Both the position numbers and the translations under genes were made by a program. The notes under the pieces are model-generated. The model was not told the DNA's origin, searched no databases, and was given only the letters and a program-made list of their open reading frames with translations. From Chloroflexota bacterium (lineage in GTDB: Bacteria; Chloroflexota; Dehalococcoidia; GIF9; UBA5629), in the NCBI GenBank assembly GCA_020354105.1, contig CP070642.1, forward strand, positions 166,251-172,862: a stretch of DNA of 6,612 nucleotides. The letters are read 5' to 3'. Below are positions 1-5,246 of the stretch, piece after piece. Each line of letters starts with the position of its first letter. The stretch's first letter is position 1.

Positions 1-332
1 CACATGTCACAGCTCGTGCAAAGCTTCTCATCTACATAACGGGGTAGTCTCTTTATCTTTACAACAAATTCTTTAGATTCCCCGGTTACAGCTTCCACAC
101 AAGAGTTGGTGTAAAGTTTAACCCCCGGATGAGTTGCTGCCCTGAGTAGCAATGGCCAAATGCCTAGACATTCGTCAATGGCACCAATTGAGGAATCGCT
201 GTCTCCATGACAATTTAGATTCAATGCCTCGGTCGAGACAATGAGGCTAACTTCAGCTCCCATTTCAGCCAAAGTCAAGGCACATTGAGCTGCTCCAACG
301 TTGTTACCGATTACTGCAACACTGCTCGCCAT
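1..332 (-). CDS. HdrA-like iron-sulfur flavoprotein, N-terminal part (cut by window edge)
   Basis: The first 110 codons are present and the rest lies beyond base 1. HdrA proteins are FAD- and Fe-S-containing electron-transfer subunits of heterodisulfide-reductase-type complexes. The N-terminus has the HdrA Rossmann start (VAVIG at residues 5-9, followed by an ALTLAEMGAEV-like helix and strand). Residues 68-111 follow the usual HdrA course: HPGVKLYTNS, then VKIKRLPRYVDEKLC, then the start of a ferredoxin-like motif, Cys105-x2-Cys108. The codon at the window edge begins TG, so it is probably a third Cys. Oddly, the second and third glycines of GxGxxG are replaced (GNNVGA, residues 9-14), the acidic residue after beta-2 is missing, and the DCSxC motif is reduced to a single Cys55. 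ATG at 332 is chosen because it starts the Rossmann strand and lies 6 bases after the korC stop; GGAG lies about 11 bases upstream. It is the last visible gene of the kor operon and may exchange electrons with the oxidoreductase or its ferredoxin. A generic FAD-dependent oxidoreductase is the alternative. Confidence 0.75.
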   Translation of the reverse strand, partial: MASSVAVIGNNVGAAQCALTLAEMGAEVSLIVSTEALNLNCHGDSDSSIGAIDECLGIWPLLLRAATHPGVKLYTNSCVEAVTGESKEFVVKIKRLPRYVDEKLCTSCDM

Positions 333-338
333 ATATAA

Positions 339-896
339 CTATGCTCCACTTCGCTTTGCTTGCTTCAGTCCATATTCATATCCCAGCGTGAAAGCCTTGA
401 TGTTGAATTCCCCTGTGCCTTCAGGCACAGTCGCCAAGATAGATTTCTTGAGCGCCTGAGGAGCAACCACATCGCTGACTGCTGTCAAGAATCCCAGCAT
501 GATGATATTGGCTACCACCACTCGACCCATCTCGCGAGCAAGATTAGTGGCCGGTATAGAGAACAACTTAAATTTCTTCGATGCATTGGGTTTGACCAAG
601 TCAGGGTCTATAATGACCAACGTTTCCGGACTGAGATTTGGCGTGTATTTGTCGTAGGCCTCTTGCGACATGATAACTAGCACCTTTGGGCTTATGACAT
701 AGGGATAGCCTACAGATTCGTCTGAAACAACAATTTCAGCGGAGCAGGAACCACCTCTTGCTTCTGGTCCATAGCTTTGAGTAAAGGTAGCAAATTTCCC
801 CTTCTCATATAAGGAAATCGCCTGGCCCAGAATCTGACCAGCTAGCACAATCCCCTGCCCGCCAGCACCACTTAATCTTACTTCTGTCCGGCTCAA
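339..896 (-). CDS. korC: 2-oxoacid:ferredoxin oxidoreductase, gamma subunit
   Basis: This is the gamma subunit of a four-subunit cytoplasmic 2-oxoacid:ferredoxin oxidoreductase, which contributes to the CoA-binding region of the complex. At 185 residues it has the normal full length. It opens with the family signature LSGAGGQGIVLAG (residues 8-20, GAGGQG at 10-15), carries YGPEARGG (42-49), and has the conserved ANIIMLG segment (129-135) near the end. The start is TTG at 894-896: translation from it begins exactly where family members begin, and a strong GGAGAAGAG ribosome site lies at a suitable distance. It follows korB after 59 bases with no terminator, so it belongs to the same operon, and the HdrA-like gene follows after 6 bases. 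By sequence alone the gamma subunit does not distinguish 2-oxoglutarate from branched-chain or other 2-oxoacids. Confidence 0.92.
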   Translation of the reverse strand: MSRTEVRLSGAGGQGIVLAGQILGQAISLYEKGKFATFTQSYGPEARGGSCSAEIVVSDESVGYPYVISPKVLVIMSQEAYDKYTPNLSPETLVIIDPDLVKPNASKKFKLFSIPATNLAREMGRVVVANIIMLGFLTAVSDVVAPQALKKSILATVPEGTGEFNIKAFTLGYEYGLKQAKRSGA

Positions 897-899
897 GTT

Positions 900-908
900 C
901 TCTTCTCC
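900..908 (-). promoter_or_regulatory. Ribosome binding site deciding the korC TTG start
   Basis: On the minus strand this reads GGAGAAGAG, a strong Shine-Dalgarno match whose GGAG core ends 8 bases before the TTG at 896-894. No ATG or GTG in a plausible position would preserve the conserved N-terminus, so this site supports a TTG start for korC. The remainder of the 59-base korB-korC gap shows no other feature. Confidence 0.65.
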
Positions 909-955
909 AAAGAATTTTTTTCCGAATCAGCCACCCAAGACACCCGCTATCGCTT

Positions 956-1795
956 TTACGGCTTAGTTACTCTATCAAGCATCTGTTGATAACAATCCCA
1001 CAAAGTAGGTCTCTCTATGTCAACAAACTTACCTACCACAATTGGGCCATTGAGAGATAGCTCAACGTCCTTGGGGTCAGCTCCGTCCCGGATAACGCTC
1101 CTTTCCTGATAGCTGCGCATCTCATCCATGCCTCGCGGTAATTTGTTCCGACGCCCGTAGACGGTAGGACAAGGACCTAGTACCTCAATAAAGCTGAAAC
1201 CTGGCTTTGTCAAGGCTTCAGCAATTGACCGCTCCAATTCTCTCAAATGTAACACCGTCCATCTGGCAACGTAGGTAGCACCAGACGCAGCAACCAAGTA
1301 AGGCAGATTAAAAGGATACTCGAAGTTACCATAGGGTGAAGTAGCACTTCGGGCATCAAGCGGTGTCGTTGGCCCCATCTGCCCACCCGTCATGCCGTAG
1401 TTGAAGTTGTTTATACAAATAACGGTCATGTCGATATTACGTCGGGCGGAATGAATAAGATGGTTACCTCCAATAGCCACGATATCTCCATCCCCAGAAA
1501 AGACCACTACATTCAATTCCGGATTACCAAGCTTTAGCCCAGTAGCGAATGGGAGAGCTCGTCCGTGTGTGGTATGGAAAGAATCAAGCTTAATATAGCC
1601 GGCCACTCGACCTGAACAGCCGATTCCTGAGACCACAGCTACTTTGTCTGGGTTCAGCTCGGCACGGTCAATAGCTCTGAGGAAGCACCCAGTCGCTGGT
1701 CCTATGCCACAGCCAGCACACCAGATATGCGGTATCCTGTCTACCCTGAGGTAACAGTCTACAGGATTCGTATCCACCGTCAGCATTTTTGTCAT
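956..1795 (-). CDS. korB: 2-oxoacid:ferredoxin oxidoreductase, beta (thiamine diphosphate) subunit
   Basis: This is the catalytic thiamine-diphosphate subunit, which also holds a proximal [4Fe-4S] cluster. Visible motifs are CAGCG (26-30), GIGCSG (57-62), HTTHGRALPFATGLK (74-88), GDGD (101-104), AIGGNHLIHSARRN (107-120), NNFNYGMTGGQ (129-139) and GPCPT (207-211). Cys26, Cys29, Cys60 and Cys209 match the four cluster ligands of the family. GDGD with the downstream Asn residues forms the Mg-thiamine diphosphate site. The length (279 residues) is usual. The HTTHGRA...YGMTGGQ pattern is characteristic of the 2-oxoglutarate/branched-chain (Kor/Vor) type. The ATG overlaps the korA stop as ATGA (4 bases) and has GAGG about 7 bases upstream within korA, indicating translational coupling and equal stoichiometry. 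Substrate assignment to 2-oxoglutarate is inference. Confidence 0.93.
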   Translation of the reverse strand: MTKMLTVDTNPVDCYLRVDRIPHIWCAGCGIGPATGCFLRAIDRAELNPDKVAVVSGIGCSGRVAGYIKLDSFHTTHGRALPFATGLKLGNPELNVVVFSGDGDIVAIGGNHLIHSARRNIDMTVICINNFNYGMTGGQMGPTTPLDARSATSPYGNFEYPFNLPYLVAASGATYVARWTVLHLRELERSIAEALTKPGFSFIEVLGPCPTVYGRRNKLPRGMDEMRSYQERSVIRDGADPKDVELSLNGPIVVGKFVDIERPTLWDCYQQMLDRVTKP

Positions 1796-2943
1796 TTTGC
1801 TTCCTCTCGTATAGCTTCTAGAACTGTCTCGGGGAGATGCACGCTACCTCCCATGTGAGGTACCAACCTAGCCTTTGCTTTACCCGCGGCGCATCGCTCC
1901 ACCTCCCTAACTATCTGTCCATAGTTTATCTCCGGTACTATGAACGCTTTCACTTTGGGTGCTAGCTCTCTGATGCGGTCTTCAGCAAAAGGCCATACTG
2001 TTATCAGTCGTAATAGACCAGCCTTTATTCCTTCATCCCTTGCCTTCTGCACCGCATATCGGGCGATACGGGCGGATATTCCATAGCTAACCACAACTAC
2101 CTCAGCATCATCAACACCTATTTCTTCCAATCTTATTATATTTTTGGCATTAAGCCGTATTTTGTCCACAAGACGTCGTATCAATTTATCCTGTGCCTCG
2201 GCTGTCATTACCGGATAGCCTCTGTCGTCATGTGTCAGGCCAGTAACATGAAAGCGATAACCTCCACCAGCTACAGCCATAGGGGGCACCAGTCCCTCTC
2301 TGGAATCATAGGGCAAATATTCCTCCGGAACTACCTTAGGACGAGGTCGGCTGGCCAGCTCTTTTTGGTTTATCCGCCGCATAACCACCTTCTCACTCAT
2401 ATGACCCACCGCCTCATCAGCCATGAGCAGCACAGGTACCCGGTACTGCTCCGATAAATTAAACGCCGTAATTGTCAGGTCAAACATCTCCTGTGGCGAG
2501 TCAGGAACAAGAGCGACAATTTCATAGTGGCCATGGGCACCCCATCTGGCCTGCATAATGTCTCCCTGTGCAACTAGGGTAGGTAATCCTGTTGATGGGC
2601 CTGCCCTCTGGATATTGGCCAAGACACATGGCGTTTCCAGCATCACGCCCAAACCCAAATTCTCCATCATCAAGCTGAATCCTGGACCCGAGGTAGCGGT
2701 CATCGCCTTTACTCCAGTCCATGATGCTCCCAGTATTGCATTCATGGAAGCTATCTCGTCTTCCATTTGAATAAAAACACCACCCACTTGAGGGAGCCGC
2801 TCGCTCATCCTCTCAGCCACTTCGGTTGCCGGTGTGATTGGGTAGCCAGCAAAGAAGCGGCAACCGGCACTTATAGCACCTTCGGCGCAGGCTGTGTCGC
2901 CGTTCATAAAAAATTCGCCGCAGAGTGCATCATCTTTAGACAT
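1792..2943 (-). CDS. korA: 2-oxoacid:ferredoxin oxidoreductase, alpha subunit
   Basis: This alpha subunit carries the pyrimidine-binding domain and the transketolase C-terminal-type domain of the oxidoreductase. It partners KorB in binding thiamine diphosphate and the 2-oxoacid/CoA. Motifs in order: GYPITPATE (33-41), the MEDE glutamate region (60-63), TSGPGFSLM (84-92), IQRAGPSTGLPT (111-122) and QGDIMQARWGAHG (126-138), all hallmarks of the alpha subunit. At 383 residues it is full length. It lacks a fused gamma domain, consistent with the separate korC gene. The ATG at 2943 has AGGA about 5 bases upstream, and the korD stop lies 12 bases before. Its 3' end overlaps korB by 4 bases. Vor-type enzymes share these motifs, so family and role are firm while substrate is not. 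Confidence 0.93.
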   Translation of the reverse strand: MSKDDALCGEFFMNGDTACAEGAISAGCRFFAGYPITPATEVAERMSERLPQVGGVFIQMEDEIASMNAILGASWTGVKAMTATSGPGFSLMMENLGLGVMLETPCVLANIQRAGPSTGLPTLVAQGDIMQARWGAHGHYEIVALVPDSPQEMFDLTITAFNLSEQYRVPVLLMADEAVGHMSEKVVMRRINQKELASRPRPKVVPEEYLPYDSREGLVPPMAVAGGGYRFHVTGLTHDDRGYPVMTAEAQDKLIRRLVDKIRLNAKNIIRLEEIGVDDAEVVVVSYGISARIARYAVQKARDEGIKAGLLRLITVWPFAEDRIRELAPKVKAFIVPEINYGQIVREVERCAAGKAKARLVPHMGGSVHLPETVLEAIREEAK

Positions 2944-2955
2944 GTTTTTCCTAAC

Positions 2956-3225
2956 TTATTTTAATTCTTTATCTTCATAAATCAGATAAATTCCAAACTC
3001 AGGACACATCGCCTCACAGAGACCACAGCCCAAGCACTTACCATCGTCAACCACCCCGACCATGTCATAACCCTTATAACTAAGTTCACCGGTCATCTTC
3101 AACACTCCGCGAGGACAAAACTCAGCACAATAACCACAGCCTTTACACCTGTCTATATCAATGTGTATCTTGACTGGCCTAGGGGCCTTTTCGTCTATAT
3201 CGAAAGGCTTTCTCCATAAATTCAT
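2956..3225 (-). CDS. korD: 2-oxoacid:ferredoxin oxidoreductase, delta (2x[4Fe-4S] ferredoxin) subunit
   Basis: This 89-residue protein is a bacterial-type dicluster ferredoxin, the delta subunit that carries electrons from the KorB cluster to external ferredoxin. It has two complete motifs: C27-x2-C30-x2-C33-x3-C37-P and C64-x2-C67-x2-C70-x3-C74-P. About 20 residues of N-terminal extension precede the first motif, as is usual for KorD. It is the first gene of the operon in the common D-A-B-C order. The start ATG at 3225 has only a weak ribosome site (GGTG about 8 bases upstream), but no better in-frame start is evident. A promoter candidate lies about 100 bases upstream. A free-standing ferredoxin is possible by sequence alone, but the position argues for a subunit. 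Confidence 0.9.
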   Translation of the reverse strand: MNLWRKPFDIDEKAPRPVKIHIDIDRCKGCGYCAEFCPRGVLKMTGELSYKGYDMVGVVDDGKCLGCGLCEAMCPEFGIYLIYEDKELK

Positions 3226-3259
3226 ATCAGCACCGCTTGAAATATTAATTCGTGTAAAT

Positions 3260-3275
3260 ATCTGCCCAGATTATA
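3260..3275 (-). promoter_or_regulatory. Short inverted repeat overlapping a perfect -10 hexamer upstream of korD
   Basis: Bases 3260-3271 form ATCTG-CC-CAGAT, a 5-base inverted repeat with a 2-base spacer. On the minus strand bases 3275-3270 read TATAAT, an exact -10 hexamer, although no acceptable -35 lies 16-18 bases before it. The repeat could be a small operator or part of the leader of a transcript from the upstream promoter. Both elements are visible; function is inference, and a 12-base palindrome can arise by chance. Confidence 0.25.
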
Positions 3276-3286
3276 AATAAATAACA

Positions 3287-3301
3287 GCCAGCAACGCTGG
3301 C
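3287..3301 (-). repeat. Hairpin in the presumed korD leader
   Basis: GCCAGC-(3 bases)-GCTGGC is a perfect 6-base GC-rich stem with a 3-base loop. On the minus strand it is followed by a T-rich stretch (TGTTATTTATTTAT). Transcribed from the promoter at 3323-3351 it would sit roughly 15-30 bases into the 5' leader, some 60 bases before the korD start. It could be an attenuator-like or RNA-stabilising element. The T-run is interrupted, so it is a poor intrinsic terminator. Confidence 0.4.
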
Positions 3302-3322
3302 CATGACTAACACCAAGAAAAA

Positions 3323-3351
3323 AGTATACCAAATTCGTATTTACTTAACAA
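3323..3351 (-). promoter_or_regulatory. Sigma70-like promoter for the kor operon
   Basis: On the minus strand TTGTTA (3351-3346) and TATACT (3328-3323) are separated by exactly 17 bases, matching the TTGACA/TATAAT consensus at 4 and 5 of 6 positions. Transcription would start near base 3316, giving a leader of about 90 bases before korD. Position and orientation fit. No promoter of similar quality was found on the plus strand for the divergent lipoprotein gene. Confidence 0.5.
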
Positions 3352-3391
3352 ATTGTTGAGATTCAGCGATATTAAGACTACAATTCAGATA

Positions 3392-4060
3392 ATGCGCCCT
3401 TTTTTTCTGCTAGTTTTGTCTTTATCTGTGTTTATGGCAAGCTGCACGTCAGAGTCAACGCTTGTCCTTATATCACCCCCGACGGCAGAGTTTGCCGCCG
3501 TCCCAGAAGAAGGCCCGGCTCCTCTAGCAACTACTTTCACTGATTTATCTAAAGGTGACATTAGTCGCTGGCATTGGGACTTCGGCGATGGGCAGTTCAG
3601 TGATGAATCAGAAACTAGCCATACTTATATTACAGCCGGAGACTACACAGTTTCGTTAGCTGTAATGGGGCCAGGGGGAAGCGACGTAGAGACAAAAATC
3701 GAATACATAAAAGTGAGCAACGGTGTTATAAGCTGGGAAGAAGCCGGCAATTATATCGGCCAGCACAAAGTGGTTGAGGGAATAGTCGTTGGAACTCATT
3801 ATGCAGCTGACATAAAAAGCCAGCCGACCTTCCTCGATTTCCATAAACCATATCAAGGCTACTTCAAATGCATAATCTGGGGTCGCGATCGGCAGAAGTT
3901 TATAGAAGAATTCCCACCCGACCCCGAAACCCACTTCTTAAATGAGCGTGTTCAGGTCAACGGCTTGATTGAGGAATATCCCAAAGGTTCAGGCATACCA
4001 GAGATAGTTCTCAGAGACCCATCTCAAATCACGGTTATCGTAGAGCAGTTGACTCCATAA
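3392..4060 (+). CDS. Exported lipoprotein with PKD and OB-fold-like domains
   Basis: The product is a 222-residue predicted lipoprotein. Residues 1-17 form a signal peptide (MRPFF then a hydrophobic core) ending in a lipobox, FMAS-Cys18. A PKD (beta-sandwich) domain spans about 30-108, with its diagnostic WDFGDG (62-67) and HTY...GDYTVSL (77-89). The C-terminal part, about 113-217, has the ISWEEAGNYIGQ / VVEGIVV / PTFLDF / RVQVNGLIEEY / PEIVLRDPSQI pattern of small OB-fold domains that bind nucleic acid or carbohydrate. The reading frame is open upstream to TTG codons at 3353 and 3356, which would add up to 13 residues. The ATG at 3392 is preferred because it gives a compact lipoprotein signal, although no clear ribosome site precedes either. 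PKD domains usually mediate extracellular binding. It lies divergent from the kor operon and 233 bases before the next lipoprotein gene. Exact function is unknown. Confidence 0.8.
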   Translation: MRPFFLLVLSLSVFMASCTSESTLVLISPPTAEFAAVPEEGPAPLATTFTDLSKGDISRWHWDFGDGQFSDESETSHTYITAGDYTVSLAVMGPGGSDVETKIEYIKVSNGVISWEEAGNYIGQHKVVEGIVVGTHYAADIKSQPTFLDFHKPYQGYFKCIIWGRDRQKFIEEFPPDPETHFLNERVQVNGLIEEYPKGSGIPEIVLRDPSQITVIVEQLTP

Positions 4061-4205
4061 GTAGGACACTTAGAAAGCAACAACTCTATCGGTCGGTCAT
4101 TCCCTCCAAAATCGAGCTACTTGTGCCGTGAGATTATAGTTAGCCTGTGGCAAAGTGCAACCCCTAAGAAGTACTAAAGTCATATCCATCCATCTAAAGG
4201 ATTTA

Positions 4206-4235
4206 TTGATGTTATATAGCGCTCTAACGTATACT
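4206..4235 (+). promoter_or_regulatory. Sigma70-like promoter for the lamin-tail lipoprotein and caspase genes
   Basis: TTGATG (4206-4211) and TATACT (4230-4235) are 18 bases apart, matching consensus at 4 and 5 of 6 positions. The predicted start near 4242 leaves a leader of about 50 bases before the ATG at 4294. The rest of the 233-base gap (4061-4293) holds no convincing hairpin terminator, no RNA gene and no ORF with coding character. Confidence 0.45.
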
Positions 4236-4293
4236 ATTTATTAAGAACAATGCGTAATAACGGCGGCTTTACTAAGACGGATGACGACCTATA

Positions 4294-5220
4294 ATGAAAA
4301 ACAAAATTGTCAGATATTTAATCGCATTCACAGTGTTGCTTTTCTTAACACTTAACCTGCTTGTGGCTTGCACCCAACCGAATACAAGCCCACCCCCAAC
4401 ACCACCTAAACCCCCACCAACACAGCCACCAATTGCCAGTGAGAATCAGACACCAGAGGAAGCACCTCCTATCGACGAAGCTAAAAACGAAGAGGAGTGG
4501 TATAAAGTTGAAACCTTCAGCGGTGAAGTGGACGAGACGACATCGACATTCCACATACATGGCACAGAATGGCGCATCAACTGGATAATAGATGCTGAAG
4601 ACTCTGAAGAAGCCATCTTTGAGCTGGCTATTTATCCCAAAGATGCGCCTTATGCGATCTGGGAGACTGTTTCCAACGCAGGCAAAAGTAGCGGCGAAGT
4701 CAATTATTTCTTATCTCTGCAAGACAAACGCGATTTCCTCATTAATGTCACAGCTAAAAATCTGAGCGGTTGGACTCTCATAATAGAAGACAACGCTCCT
4801 GGGCCAAACCCCTCCCCTATCAAAATAACTCATATTCACTATCTGGGCACCGTGTATCCACCAACGCCGGAAACCGGCTGCTACGAAAGGGTCGAGCCCG
4901 ATGAATATGTGGTTATTAAAAACCTCAGCGAATGCTATCAGGATATTAGTGGCTGGGTACTAAAAAACATAAGTAGACCAACTGTCCCTTCATTCACTTT
5001 CCCTCGCTTCATTCCCGTCCTGCTGGTCCCGGGTGAAATAATACGGGTTTATACAGACGAGTACCACCTCGAAACCGGGGGTTTTAGTTTTTACTACGGC
5101 ACTGGTGATCTCTGGAACAACGATAAGCCCAATACAGCTGTTCTATATGATGCTCAAGGTAATGAGATCTCCAGAAAAAGCTACGCAGTCCCAACGCAAA
5201 TAAACGAACCAAACGAGTGA
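4294..5220 (+). CDS. Exported lipoprotein with C-terminal lamin-tail domain
   Basis: This 308-residue protein has a textbook lipoprotein signal: positive n-region (MKNKIVR), hydrophobic core and lipobox LVA-Cys26. Residues 31-46 are a proline/threonine-rich stalk (encoded by C-rich repetitive DNA at 4384-4431), followed by an acidic linker to about 66. A middle region, about 68-167 (EWYKVETFSG ... TEWRINW ... GWTLIIED), looks like a beta-sandwich and is not recognised further. Residues about 176-300 resemble a lamin-tail domain: ITHIHYLG, DEYVVIKN (203-210), DISGWVLKN (217-225), FTFP (234-237), LVPGEIIRVYT (244-254), LWNNDKPNTAVLYDAQGN (273-290). Bacterial lamin-tail domains occur in secreted or membrane proteins, often beside nucleases or hydrolases, and are thought to tether partners. 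The ribosome site is weak. The caspase gene follows after 26 bases, so the two probably form one transcript. No catalytic residues were recognised. Confidence 0.82.
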   Translation: MKNKIVRYLIAFTVLLFLTLNLLVACTQPNTSPPPTPPKPPPTQPPIASENQTPEEAPPIDEAKNEEEWYKVETFSGEVDETTSTFHIHGTEWRINWIIDAEDSEEAIFELAIYPKDAPYAIWETVSNAGKSSGEVNYFLSLQDKRDFLINVTAKNLSGWTLIIEDNAPGPNPSPIKITHIHYLGTVYPPTPETGCYERVEPDEYVVIKNLSECYQDISGWVLKNISRPTVPSFTFPRFIPVLLVPGEIIRVYTDEYHLETGGFSFYYGTGDLWNNDKPNTAVLYDAQGNEISRKSYAVPTQINEPNE

Positions 5221-5246
5221 AGAGCAAGATAAATTGGAACAGAACA

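Noticed and set aside
413..430. An 18-base near-perfect palindrome (CTGTGCCT, 2 bases, AGGCACAG) resembling a terminator stem
   Set aside because: It lies inside korC, encoding the TVPEGTG segment, has no following T-run in either direction, and the gene continues normally through it.
360..680. Plus-strand open frame of 106 codons
   Set aside because: It is antisense to korC, whose conserved motifs establish the minus-strand frame; its translation shows no domain or ribosome site.
2230..2964. Several plus- and minus-strand open frames of 65-75 codons
   Set aside because: All overlap korA in other frames, and korA carries full family motifs; these are shadows.
3353..3391. TTG start at 3353 for the PKD/OB lipoprotein
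   Set aside because: It would place 13 mixed polar residues before an otherwise ideal lipoprotein signal and has no ribosome site; the ATG at 3392 is preferred, though the choice is not certain.
3656..3934. Minus-strand open frame of 92 codons
   Set aside because: It is antisense to the PKD/OB lipoprotein, whose lipobox and WDFGDG motif mark the true frame.
4061..4293. Possible terminator or small RNA between the two lipoprotein genes
   Set aside because: No stem of useful length followed by a T-run could be found; only the promoter-like hexamers at 4206-4235 stand out.
4345..4588. Overlapping open frames on both strands with tryptophan/cysteine-rich or histidine/proline-rich translations
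   Set aside because: They arise from the C-rich DNA encoding the proline stalk of the lamin-tail lipoprotein.
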